From Kalymmatonema hyalinum WJT4-NPBG1 (GTDB lineage Bacteria; Cyanobacteriota; Cyanobacteriia; Cyanobacteriales; Nostocaceae): 64,000 nt of DNA. The stretch covers positions 1 through 64,000 of the forward strand of contig JAHHIB010000045.1 in NCBI GenBank assembly GCA_019359075.1. The letters are read 5' to 3'. The position numbers and the translations under genes were made by a program. Positions 55,150-62,893 of the stretch are shown one piece after another. The notes beneath the pieces are model-generated. The model did not search any database, had not been told where the DNA came from, and saw only the letters and a program-made list of their open reading frames with translations. Each line of letters begins with the position of its first letter. The stretch's first letter is position 1.

Positions 55150-55252
55150 TGTGCGATTGGCTTTGCCACTGCCCCGAATCGTGATCGCCTGTGCCAGACA
55201 AAAATCACGATGGTTGAATATCATCCACTCATTTGGAGATCAATAACTATGG
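55150..55252. repeat. Direct repeat flanking the TIR genes, right copy
   Basis: GCCAGACAAAAATCACGATGG and ATCATCCAC match 51371-51505. The remaining part (TATCTTGAGTAGGAA) is displaced to 55388 by an inserted sequence of about 138 bp. Confidence 0.65.
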
Positions 55253-55283
55253 CAGTTCTCACTTTAGTGCACTACAGTCGTTA

Positions 55284-55350
55284 CCTCACCCCGCATTTGC
55301 TGACGCAAACGCTCCCCTCTCCTTGCTAAGGAGAGGGGTTGGGGGTGAGG
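55284..55350. repeat. Palindromic repeat (CCTCACCCC..GGGGTGAGG)
   Basis: Outer arms CCTCACCCC and GGGGTGAGG enclose CCCCTCTCCTT-GCT-AAGGAGAGGGG. It resembles the repeat inside the RluA gene. It lies within the insertion that splits the right flanking repeat. Confidence 0.65.
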
Positions 55351-55432
55351 TAAAGAAATGTACTTCATGCAAACGAGAAACGCTATAGTATCTTGAGTAG
55401 GAAATTTAACAACTATTCTTCATATTTTACCT

Positions 55433-56254
55433 TTAAATGACAGCACAAGCCATGAGTACACTTCCTACAAGAATCACTGCGATCGCACTGATTTTGGGAG
55501 TGTACTGCTGCAAGGGTTGAACCCATGAAAAACGCTTCAGCCAGTGCTGAGCATAGATAACCAGTAAACCAACGCTCACTAATACGACTGCTAATCCAAA
55601 ACTAAACGCACACACTAATAGCAAGCCGTATACTGTTTGATGCAGAGCGATCGCGCTCAACAACAATACCAGAGCTGACGGGCACGGAACTAAACCACCT
55701 GCGATTCCCAAAGTTAGAAGAGACTGTAACGTGATTTGAGAATCAGAGGGATAGTGGATGTGATTAGGAGAATCATGGTGAGTATGGTGATGATGGTGAG
55801 CATGGTGATGATGTTTTGGTGCAGGATTGAGATGTCGCTCAAGTAACCAAAAACCAACACCACAAACCATCAATCCGCTGAAGAAACTCAGAAATGGATA
55901 CAATTGCTCTGGTAAAATATATTGAGATAAGAACAAAGCTATAATTCCTAGCGCGAAAACGCTAATCGTGTGAGTAAGCGTTGTCACCAAACCCAGCACG
56001 ACTGCCTGTTGAGGAGTCCCCCGCGAACCGACGAGATACGCCGCTACCATCGTTTTCCCATGCCCGGGTGAGAGGGCGTGTCCGGCTCCAGCAATCAAGG
56101 CGATACCGATCCCACTTAACATTAATGTTGGGGATAGAGTCATGCGAGCCAGATTTTGGGTGAGGAAGCTACCATGTCCGATATGAGCAAGAGCTGGCTG
56201 ACTAGGCAGGAAAGTGATCAGTAATGCAAAGCTGGCAATCAAAATCAGTCTCAT
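55433..56254 (-). CDS. Nickel/cobalt transporter (NicO/RcnA family)
   Basis: This 273-aa integral membrane protein starts with a signal-like segment ending QPALAHIGHG, followed by about six helices. The family motif HALSPGHGKTMVAAYLVG (about residues 59-76) is complete. A histidine-rich loop (HHHHAHHHHHTHH, about 148-160) lies between helices and should bind metal. Members export or import Ni(II)/Co(II); RcnA-type with His loops usually export. Its start overlaps the stop of the upstream gene (ATGA), so they are co-expressed. An AraC-type regulator is encoded next to the operon. Confidence 0.87.
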   Translation of the reverse strand: MRLILIASFALLITFLPSQPALAHIGHGSFLTQNLARMTLSPTLMLSGIGIALIAGAGHALSPGHGKTMVAAYLVGSRGTPQQAVVLGLVTTLTHTISVFALGIIALFLSQYILPEQLYPFLSFFSGLMVCGVGFWLLERHLNPAPKHHHHAHHHHHTHHDSPNHIHYPSDSQITLQSLLTLGIAGGLVPCPSALVLLLSAIALHQTVYGLLLVCAFSFGLAVVLVSVGLLVIYAQHWLKRFSWVQPLQQYTPKISAIAVILVGSVLMACAVI

Positions 56255-56685
56255 AGACGGTTCGCTTCCGACGAGGCGCGGTACAAGCCATAACCAACCA
56301 ATGCCAAAATGACGCTAATTGTTGCAATCACGACGTTGGGGTAGATTGGAATGCCTGCTACTATTGGGGGAGCTTCTTTAAGATCGGCTTGCAAACTGGT
56401 TCCAGGAATCACTAGCGTTACAAAGAAAAAGGCTGACCAAAAGATCACAGGCACCAACATTGCAACGGTATAACCGATGTCGGGTTCTGGCGATCGCCGC
56501 CATAGCAACCACAGTGCCATAATACTCATTCCACAAAGCAACCACAGCATCACCGCATCATGGAATTTAGCATGAGGATGCCATTCGGGATTGAAAAGGT
56601 GAGTCGCGTTCCAATCTACCGCCACGGAAACTACAGCAGTGCTGACGAGAACAACAGAAAGCAAGATACGACTGATTCTTCTCAT
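56251..56685 (-). CDS. Small membrane protein (DUF6640-like)
   Basis: This 144-aa protein has four predicted helices: about 8-25, 42-62, 71-93, 114-135. The loop DWNATHLFNPEWHPHAKFHD contains histidines and acids that could bind metal. The text resembles DUF6640 as I recall it. It is translationally coupled to the downstream Ni/Co transporter gene by a four-base overlap, so it may help metal handling. Function otherwise unknown. Confidence 0.65.
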   Translation of the reverse strand: MRRISRILLSVVLVSTAVVSVAVDWNATHLFNPEWHPHAKFHDAVMLWLLCGMSIMALWLLWRRSPEPDIGYTVAMLVPVIFWSAFFFVTLVIPGTSLQADLKEAPPIVAGIPIYPNVVIATISVILALVGYGLYRASSEANRL

Positions 56686-56862
56686 AAATTCGTTGGTAGA
56701 ACCTTAACCCTGTGAAGTATTAAGTTTACGGATAAGGAGATTATTAGGCGTAGAACCCACAGATGAAGATACAATGCACTACTGGATAAACGATAGACTT
56801 TTCTTGCTGGATCGAATCATGATTTAGCCCATTCTTGCTATCGGGATTCCTATCGCACAGTG

Positions 56863-57708
56863 CTACTTTTTCTTTAAAAACATCCTGGGTGTAACTCCGA
56901 CATATTTTCTAAAGTGCCTTGTGAAGCGACTTTGATCCGCAAAACCAACGAGTAGAGCAATTTCAGCGATCGCATATTTCCTTTGTTGCAATAGTTCTTT
57001 AGCTTTTTCCATTCGTTGCTGAAGCACGTATTGATAGGGTGCTACACCCATTGACTGCTTAAATAATCGGCAAAAATGATATTGACTGATGCCTGAAATT
57101 TCTGCTAGTTCATTTAGATGAAGCGGTCGGTCTAAATAGGTGTGGATGTAGTCTAGCACTTGCTCGAGTCGATTGTTAGACAAGCCTCCTACATCGTGTA
57201 GCTTTTTCGGCGGAAACGCACAGTATTGTCGCAGCAAGTGAATGATAAATACCTGTGTAAGCGATTCGACATAAAGTTGTCTACCGATGCTATCCGAATC
57301 AAATTCTGTTTGAAACAGACGAGCGATCGCTTCAATCTGTGGATCATAGGCACTGACTGTACTAAGTAATTCAACCTTGTTTTCATTCAAAAGAGCAACT
57401 TCTTGTGCCGTTTGATTCAAAAAGAGTGGATCAATCATAAACATCAGCGATTCATCGGTACTATCCCATGCCCAAACCCCCGACACCTGGGCAGGGCAAA
57501 TCCAGAAATCTCCTTTGGTTTGAGGTTTTTCAGATTCTTGTTCACCAATGCGAGTCAGTTTTTGTTGATTACCATCACTTAATAAAAGACAAAGCAGATG
57601 ATGATTGCATCCGGGAAAGTCAAGTTCGTTCGGTGCTGAGATATGTCGATCAATAGTTAACCCGGGTAGTTGAATAGTGCGGCGTTCAGAAATCCATGTT
57701 TCCTTCAT
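56863..57708 (-). CDS. AraC family transcriptional regulator
   Basis: In this 281-aa protein the N-terminal 165 residues form a cupin-like sensor domain. The C-terminal part has two helix-turn-helix units: HLNELAEISGISQYHFCRLF, GVAPYQYVLQQRMEKAKELL and IAEIALLVGFADQSRFTRHF followed by KYVGVTPRMF. This is the full AraC/XylS DNA-binding pair. It is upstream of, and on the same strand as, the DUF6640-NicO pair (gap 177 bp), making metal- or stress-responsive control of that operon plausible but unproven. Confidence 0.88.
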   Translation of the reverse strand: MKETWISERRTIQLPGLTIDRHISAPNELDFPGCNHHLLCLLLSDGNQQKLTRIGEQESEKPQTKGDFWICPAQVSGVWAWDSTDESLMFMIDPLFLNQTAQEVALLNENKVELLSTVSAYDPQIEAIARLFQTEFDSDSIGRQLYVESLTQVFIIHLLRQYCAFPPKKLHDVGGLSNNRLEQVLDYIHTYLDRPLHLNELAEISGISQYHFCRLFKQSMGVAPYQYVLQQRMEKAKELLQQRKYAIAEIALLVGFADQSRFTRHFRKYVGVTPRMFLKKK

Positions 57709-57869
57709 ACCAACCGAATGGGTTTATCAACGTTTCGTACAGGGCAGAGGTGTACATCCTTAGCACTCAATTTGGTACTCCACAACAAGGAAACAAAATT
57801 AGGTTAGAGAGTTTGAGGAAAAGAGATGCTGCAAGAATTCAACGCTTGGCTTGGGATGTTGTCAATCAA

Positions 57870-57931
57870 TTTTAGATTTTAGATTTTAGATTTTAGTTCA
57901 ATCCAAAACCCAAAATTTAAAATCTAAAATT
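57870..57931. repeat. Heptamer repeat and inverted repeat (ATTTTAG)n
   Basis: Four TTTTAGA units are followed after a short spacer by AAAATCTAAAATTT, giving an imperfect hairpin. It is 29 bases past the carbonic anhydrase stop and may terminate that operon. Confidence 0.55.
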
Positions 57932-57959
57932 TGCTCACTAAGATATTGTTACCTCCGAA

Positions 57960-58685
57960 TTAGGTAATAATAGTCACCCTTCCTGTATCTAAATCATAAC
58001 GACCTCCGACGATTTTTAATTTGCCGGACTGCAACCGCTCAGTTAAGAGTGGCGATCGCTTCAACCGTTCAATTTGATACTGCACATTTGCTACCACAGC
58101 GTTTTCAACTGCGTCCCCCGACTGACCCTTGACTTTTTCCACAGCTGGCTTAATTGCCTTAACAAAGCTACTAATATCACCCAGTAGGGCTTCGTTTTGT
58201 ACAGCAGCGGTCACTGCCCCACATCGCTCATGACCAAGCACCATGAGCACAGGAGTCCCCAACAGGACAACCGCATATTCAATACTGCCGATCGCTTCAG
58301 GGATGGCAATATTTCCAGCAATCCGCACATCAAAGATATCTCCGATGCCCTGATCAAAAATAATTTCTGCGGGGACTCGTGAATCTGCACAACTTAAAAT
58401 GGTTACAAATGGATGTTGAGCTTGAGCGACTTCCTGCAATCGAGCCTGAGATTGATCGGGATATTGAGGGTGATGCTGAGCAAAGCGCTGATTTCCTTCC
58501 ATCAGCTTTTGCAATGCGGCATCGGGACTGAGGGATTGAGGAGCCGTCGGGGACAATTCGGCTGCTTTCACCTGTTCAACCTGCCAAAGGAAATCACTAG
58601 CAGTGAATGCCAAACCAAATGCCCCCGTAACTCCTAGCTTCAAGAAGTCACGACGTTCCATGAAATGCTTCTTTGGGTTCATCAT
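57960..58685 (-). CDS. ecaB: Tat-exported beta-class carbonic anhydrase
   Basis: This is 241 residues from ATG 58685 (MMNPKKHFMERRDFLKLG). The N-terminus has a twin-arginine signal (RRDFLK, then hydrophobic VTGAFGLAFTASDFLW), so the mature enzyme is periplasmic or lumenal. The active site is LSCADSRVPAEIIFDQG (Cys, Asp-Arg pair) and LGHERCGAV (His, Cys), the Cys-His-Cys zinc set of beta carbonic anhydrases. It interconverts CO2 and bicarbonate. It follows sbtB by four bases, so it should be made together with the bicarbonate transporter. The gene symbol follows the similar cyanobacterial EcaB and is tentative. Confidence 0.87.
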   Translation of the reverse strand: MMNPKKHFMERRDFLKLGVTGAFGLAFTASDFLWQVEQVKAAELSPTAPQSLSPDAALQKLMEGNQRFAQHHPQYPDQSQARLQEVAQAQHPFVTILSCADSRVPAEIIFDQGIGDIFDVRIAGNIAIPEAIGSIEYAVVLLGTPVLMVLGHERCGAVTAAVQNEALLGDISSFVKAIKPAVEKVKGQSGDAVENAVVANVQYQIERLKRSPLLTERLQSGKLKIVGGRYDLDTGRVTIIT

Positions 58686-58689
58686 TCTC

Positions 58690-59001
58690 TTACATCGACG
58701 CGACACATCTTACAGAACGAACTTCCATAACATCCGAAATGTAACAGGTACCTCCAAACTTATTAAGCAGGGGTTTGATCTTTTCCACAACAGGCTTGAT
58801 TTGCTCAGGCGTACAGAATGCAATCACATAAACATTATCAAGCATCGTCATGTCTAAATCTTCTCTCGTGCCCGATAGTCCTTTGCCAGCAACATTTCGG
58901 ATCACAATATGACCGTTTACACCTGACTTATCTAAACCATCTAAAATTTTGCCAAGCTCAAACGAGTTGGCAATGATTTCTATCTTTTTAACTAAGTGCA
59001 T
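58690..59001 (-). CDS. sbtB: PII-like regulator of bicarbonate uptake (SbtB)
   Basis: This is 103 residues from ATG 59001 (MHLVKKIEIIANSFELGKIL). A longer frame to 59055 reads through the sbtA end and is rejected. The ferredoxin-like PII fold shows as a first strand KKIEIIA, a T-loop-like stretch VAGKGLSGTREDLDMTMLDN, and VYVIAFCTPEQIKPVVEKIK. Known SbtB proteins bind adenine nucleotides including cAMP and inhibit SbtA. The C-terminus (VMEVRSVRCVASM) lacks the two-cysteine tail of some homologues. Starts 4 bp after sbtA and stops 4 bp before the carbonic anhydrase gene. Confidence 0.85.
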   Translation of the reverse strand: MHLVKKIEIIANSFELGKILDGLDKSGVNGHIVIRNVAGKGLSGTREDLDMTMLDNVYVIAFCTPEQIKPVVEKIKPLLNKFGGTCYISDVMEVRSVRCVASM

Positions 59002-59005
59002 ATTA

Positions 59006-59980
59006 TTACCTCCACAACAGGTTAATCCCGTACAGATATAACGGAATTCCCACAATAATATTGAACGGAAATGTCACTGCCAGAGCAGTAGATACATACA
59101 GGCTGGGATTAGCTTCAGGAACGGTCATCCGCATAGCTGCTGGGACAGCGATGTAAGAGGCACTGGCACACAGCACAGCGAACAACAGCGCATCTCCCTG
59201 AGACATACTAATAAATTTGGCAATCAATAACCCAATAGTTGCATTGAGTATTGGAATTAGTATCGCAAATGAAATGAGGAAAAACCCGGTTTTTTGCAAG
59301 TCTTTAATTCTTCGAGCAGCAACCAGTCCCATGTCGAGTAAAAAGAAGGTGAGAACGCCATAAAACAACCCCTGAGTAAAGGGTTCCAAAACCTGCCAAC
59401 CGTGTTCTCCCGTCAAGACGCCAATCACGAGGCTACCAACCAGGAGAAAGACTGAACTGTTCAAAAACGCCTCTTGCAAAACTTCAGACCAGGCGATTTC
59501 CCGTGGCTTGCCTTGCTCGATGGTGAATAGATTCACCAGGATGAGACCAACAATAATGGCTGGAGATTCCATCAGGGCAAGGGCTGCGACCATGTAGCCA
59601 TCAAAAGGAATGCCAAGCTCAGTTAAAAAGGCACTCGCGGTGATGAAGGTGACTGCACTGATAGAACCATAGGTTGCGGCGATCGCAGCCGCATCATAAG
59701 TATCCAGCCTCAGTTTGAGGATAAAAAAGGTGTAAATTGGGACAAAACACGCCATCAACATGGCTGCCAAGAGCGTCAATACCACTTCTTGAGTGATTCC
59801 ACTTTTGATCAGTTCAACTCCTCCCTTAAACCCGATTGCCAACAGCAGATAAAGCGACAGGAGTTTGGGCACAGGTGCAGGAATTTCCAAATCGGACTTG
59901 ACAAAAACGGCAATCATCCCCAAGAAGAAAAACAGGATTGGTGGGTTCAGGATGTTGGATAATATCAAACTACCATCCAT
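59006..59980 (-). CDS. sbtA: Sodium-dependent bicarbonate transporter (SbtA)
   Basis: This is a 324-aa integral membrane protein with about ten helices in two inverted halves. Family text includes the N-terminal NPPILFFFLGMIAVF, KPG-free GFKGGVELIKSG, YGSISAVTFITA, ASYIAVPAAMRM and PFNIIVGIPLYLYG. It imports bicarbonate with sodium at the cytoplasmic membrane. The start is decided by the ribosome site: AAGGAGGG at 59988-59995 is 7 bases from ATG 59980 but only 1 base from ATG 59986. The protein is about 50 residues shorter than well-studied SbtA, mainly in the central loop. First gene of the sbtA-sbtB-carbonic anhydrase operon. Confidence 0.87.
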   Translation of the reverse strand: MDGSLILSNILNPPILFFFLGMIAVFVKSDLEIPAPVPKLLSLYLLLAIGFKGGVELIKSGITQEVVLTLLAAMLMACFVPIYTFFILKLRLDTYDAAAIAATYGSISAVTFITASAFLTELGIPFDGYMVAALALMESPAIIVGLILVNLFTIEQGKPREIAWSEVLQEAFLNSSVFLLVGSLVIGVLTGEHGWQVLEPFTQGLFYGVLTFFLLDMGLVAARRIKDLQKTGFFLISFAILIPILNATIGLLIAKFISMSQGDALLFAVLCASASYIAVPAAMRMTVPEANPSLYVSTALAVTFPFNIIVGIPLYLYGINLLWR

Positions 59981-60234
59981 GTGCATCCCTCCTTGTGCTG
60001 ATGAACCCGAAAATTGAAAAAACTTTGCATTGTAAGAAACTTAACCATAACCATTGAATTCATGAGTATCGTGTAGCGTGACCACATGTCAATTGGGTGA
60101 TGATGTATCTAGAAAAGATCACAATCGGATGTCCGTTGCTTCAAGTACGCTACAAATGTCGTTCCAATACCCCTGTAAGGTCTGTGAGGAATGTTAGAGT
60201 GCTTATACAGGAGCAAAATGAACGCAACTAAGCT
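59981..60234 (-). promoter_or_regulatory. Upstream region of the sbtA operon with strong ribosome site
   Basis: AAGGAGGG (59988-59995) is a strong Shine-Dalgarno sequence. Farther up, an AT-rich stretch leads to the divergent DUF433 gene. No named operator could be recognised. Confidence 0.4.
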
Positions 60235-60516
60235 ATGCAAACCATTACCGACATTGGTACGCTGATTGCCCGCACCACAGGAACCTGCGGTGGTCGTCCC
60301 CGCATCGCCGGAACCCGCATCACCGTTCAGTATATCGTGAATGAGATTAAAGCGGGTGTCACGCCTGAAGAAATCCTGGAAGATAAACCACACCTAACGC
60401 TTGCAGGGATTTATAGCGCTTTGGCGTACTACTATGCCAATAAAGAATTGCTGGATGCCGAATTTGCTGCCTATGATGAAGGACTTTGTAGTTTCTGGCG
60501 CTTCACACAAGCCTGA
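60235..60516 (+). CDS. DUF433 antitoxin-like protein, altered C-terminus
   Basis: This 93-aa protein has the DUF433 winged-helix text CGGRPRIAGTRITVQYIVNE followed by EEILEDKPHLTLAGIYSALAYYY and ANKELLDAEFAAYDEG. Such proteins are usually antitoxins paired with DUF5615 (PIN-like) toxins in cyanobacteria. Here no toxin gene follows. The last 10 residues (LCSFWRFTQA) do not fit the family, so the pair has probably been truncated. It diverges from sbtA. Confidence 0.75.
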   Translation: MQTITDIGTLIARTTGTCGGRPRIAGTRITVQYIVNEIKAGVTPEEILEDKPHLTLAGIYSALAYYYANKELLDAEFAAYDEGLCSFWRFTQA

Positions 60517-60604
60517 GGTGATCGCGTGTGAAGCGTCAGCTACCGACACCTGACGCAATCCCTCTGTTGTATGGTGTTGGGCAACAATCGCTAACGACAA
60601 GCGG

Positions 60605-61834
60605 CTATTCTTGTACACGCGCGTCCAAAGGTGATTCAATTCTCGGTCTAGCGCGAGCCACGAAAGCGGGAAAGAGGGTTTGAAATCCAGCTTGCCGCTG
60701 TGCAACTGGCTCTGGAGCAGAGTTCCAGAGGCTTTCGTAGTAAAAGAAGGCTACGCCCAAGCCTCGTTGTTGGGCAGCCCGCACCTGGGACTGAATTTGT
60801 TGCATTGAAACTCGGTTAGTTCGTAACCCTGCCATAACACCAACTCCAGTGGGAATCATTTGTTGCGCTTCTTGAATTTCTGCACGGGAAATATTGGCGA
60901 TAAAACTTTGCAGATTGGGACGATAAATTTGCACAATGAGTTCATCCACAATATTCAGCCGCATCCAAGTGAGCCAGTCTTGGAGTTGAAACTTGTAAGC
61001 AAAGTCATAGTAATTGGGAGAAATGGAGAAAATCGCATTGGGTTTTCTCGCTTTCACTGCTTGATTGAGTTGTACCATGAACGCCGTGATTTTATCTGCC
61101 CGCCAGCGCATCCATGCCGCATCTTGGGGATCAGTCGGGGGATTATTCTTGGTTTCCTGAGTATACAACGCAACCGTGTATTTATCGTAGCCAAATTCGT
61201 GGGGCAAACTCATGTGATCGTCAAACTGAATGCCATCGACATCATATTGGGTGACGGTTTCCAGCACGAGATCGGTGATAAACTGCTGCACTTTTGGATG
61301 GAAGGGATTGAGCCATGCAACCTCACCAGCAGCGCTGATCGAAGTTTCGCTGCCATCTCGCTTTTGCGTGAACCAATCCGGATAATTCAAGGCAAGTTCC
61401 GACGTTGGGGGAGCCATGAAGCCAAATTCAAACCAGGGAATCACAAGCAAGCCTTGGCGATGTGCCTGAGCAATCAGATCTGCGAGAATATCACGTCCAT
61501 CTGAGCCTCGCAAGACAAACGGTTGGATACCAGCACGTTTTGCTACGGCGCTGGGATACATCACATATCCAGAATTCCACACCACAGGGTAGATTGTGTT
61601 GAAGTTCAGCCGCCTCAATTGACTCACGCCATCCTGCACTTTGGCTCGATCTTTGAGGATGTCAAAATCATTGTTTGTCATCCAAACCCCGCGAATCTCT
61701 TGACGGGGTAGCTGTGCGATGGCGGGGGTGAGGCTATCGACTAACAGTACTGTAACGAACGATATCAGAACCAGGAGTGGAAAAAGACTCTTAAGCAATC
61801 GCCGCCAACCTTGAGGAATGAAACGTAATTTCAT
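60605..61834 (-). CDS. Secreted glycoside hydrolase-like protein (GHL10/DUF187 family)
   Basis: This is 409 residues from ATG 61834 (MKLRFIPQGWRR). The longer frame to 61903 adds an Arg-rich stretch. A signal peptide (about 15-42: FPLLVLISFVTVLLVD, ending near AIAQ) is followed by the family start RQEIRGVWMTNNDFDIL. Further motifs are LNFNTIYPVVWNSGYVMYPS, DGIQFDDHMSLPHEFGY and FSISPNYYDFAYKFQ. These match the GHL10 TIM-barrel, whose members likely cleave cell-wall or extracellular glycans. The Asp in DFDDH-like QFDDH is a probable catalytic residue. It is exported and acts outside the cytoplasm. Confidence 0.85.
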   Translation of the reverse strand: MKLRFIPQGWRRLLKSLFPLLVLISFVTVLLVDSLTPAIAQLPRQEIRGVWMTNNDFDILKDRAKVQDGVSQLRRLNFNTIYPVVWNSGYVMYPSAVAKRAGIQPFVLRGSDGRDILADLIAQAHRQGLLVIPWFEFGFMAPPTSELALNYPDWFTQKRDGSETSISAAGEVAWLNPFHPKVQQFITDLVLETVTQYDVDGIQFDDHMSLPHEFGYDKYTVALYTQETKNNPPTDPQDAAWMRWRADKITAFMVQLNQAVKARKPNAIFSISPNYYDFAYKFQLQDWLTWMRLNIVDELIVQIYRPNLQSFIANISRAEIQEAQQMIPTGVGVMAGLRTNRVSMQQIQSQVRAAQQRGLGVAFFYYESLWNSAPEPVAQRQAGFQTLFPAFVARARPRIESPLDARVQE

Positions 61835-62302
61835 AGCGTTGAATGATGTATCAGCTACCCACGCGCGCCATCGTATGCTTTTGTGATGGAATCTACTCAT
61901 CATATAGTCTACAAGTATTTATGCTTATTAGAGACTTGGTTTGTTGGTAGTTGTTTATTCAATGCGGCGCATCAAATCGTTGCATCCTTTGAAACTGAAG
62001 CAGACTTAGTACACTAGGAATAGTTGACGCAGTTGGTAGGTAAGTAGTGCCGAGCGCACTTTTGTTTGTAAATAGCGATCGCTAATAAGTCATATTATGA
62101 AACCTGATATTCTTGTACTGAATTGCCTGATAATGAAGTTTTAAAAAGTATCTGTAAAGATTGTTCAAGGTTCTCTAGTGAGAATCTACAAGAGTCTGAC
62201 TTAGACAAGTGATTTCCTGGATTTTGCGGAACATATCTGGTTAATGCTGTATCATATAAACTATGTGAGCGTGTTATTCAAGTTAATGTTTAAAACGCCT
62301 TT
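61835..62302. other. Intergenic, no gene seen
   Basis: This gap includes the promoter of the GHL10 gene, one HIP1 site near 62078 and the probable left end of the IS607 element (about 62250-62302, AT-rich). No RNA gene or strong hairpin was recognised. Confidence 0.5.
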
Positions 62303-62893
62303 GTGAAACAGCATCCCACTTTGGGGTGTGTCTCCACACACACCAGACGTTGGGAAAAATCAGGGATAATTAAAGCAATAAGAACGCCGTCAGGTCAAAG
62401 ACGATATGACATCACGAGCTACCAAGGTTTACAAACAACGCGAAGAAAACGGGCAACTATCACTTATGCCCGTGTTTCAAGTCGCGGTACATATGCAGAC
62501 CTTGATAGACAAGTTAGTGTCCTTAAAAGCCTCTACCCAGACTCAGAACTCATCACAGATATCGCTTCAGGACTCAACTTCAAGCGAGCGGGACTTAGAA
62601 CCCTTTTGGGACGACTGCGTACTGGCGATATCGGACTTGTTGTGGTTGCCCACAAAGACAGACTTGCCCGTTTTGGGTTTGACCTCATCCAATGGTTGTG
62701 CGAGCAAGACGGTGCAGAACTCCTGGTTCTCAACCAAAACAATCTCTCTCCCGAACGAGAACTCGTTGAGGACATCCTTGCCATTGTCCACGTTTTTTCG
62801 TGCCGATTGTACGGATTGCGTTCGCGAAGCGTCGCCGAAGGCGATAAATACAAAACTGCAATCAAAGAAGATAAGGATTTACCCAGAACCTGA
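62303..62893 (+). CDS. tnpA: IS607-type serine recombinase (TnpA)
   Basis: This 196-aa protein has a GTG start at 62303. The N-terminal MerR-like helix-turn-helix is shortened: after VSTHTRRWEKSG comes IKAIRTPSGQRRYDI, but the usual first helix (about 10-15 residues) is missing. The start or first helix may therefore lie in another frame or be lost. The resolvase domain has the catalytic Ser in TYARVSSRGTYADLDRQ, followed by DIASGLNFKRAGLR and VAHKDRLARFGFDL. The C-terminal FSCRLYGLRSRS is followed by text from a small palindromic repeat (TTCGCGAAGCGTCGCC). It may still be functional, but the damaged start lowers confidence. Confidence 0.82.
   Translation: MKQHPTLGCVSTHTRRWEKSGIIKAIRTPSGQRRYDITSYQGLQTTRRKRATITYARVSSRGTYADLDRQVSVLKSLYPDSELITDIASGLNFKRAGLRTLLGRLRTGDIGLVVVAHKDRLARFGFDLIQWLCEQDGAELLVLNQNNLSPERELVEDILAIVHVFSCRLYGLRSRSVAEGDKYKTAIKEDKDLPRT

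Larger units (their letters stand above)
55121..55432. other. Intergenic with the right copy of the flanking repeat
   Basis: It consists of the right copy of the direct repeat (55150-55252 and 55386-55410), split by an insertion carrying the palindrome at 55284-55350. No gene was seen. Confidence 0.6.

Noticed and set aside
60394-60705. Minus-strand frame of 103 codons
   Set aside because: It overlaps the DUF433 gene and the end of the GHL10 gene; it may include a transposon scar but is not convincing.
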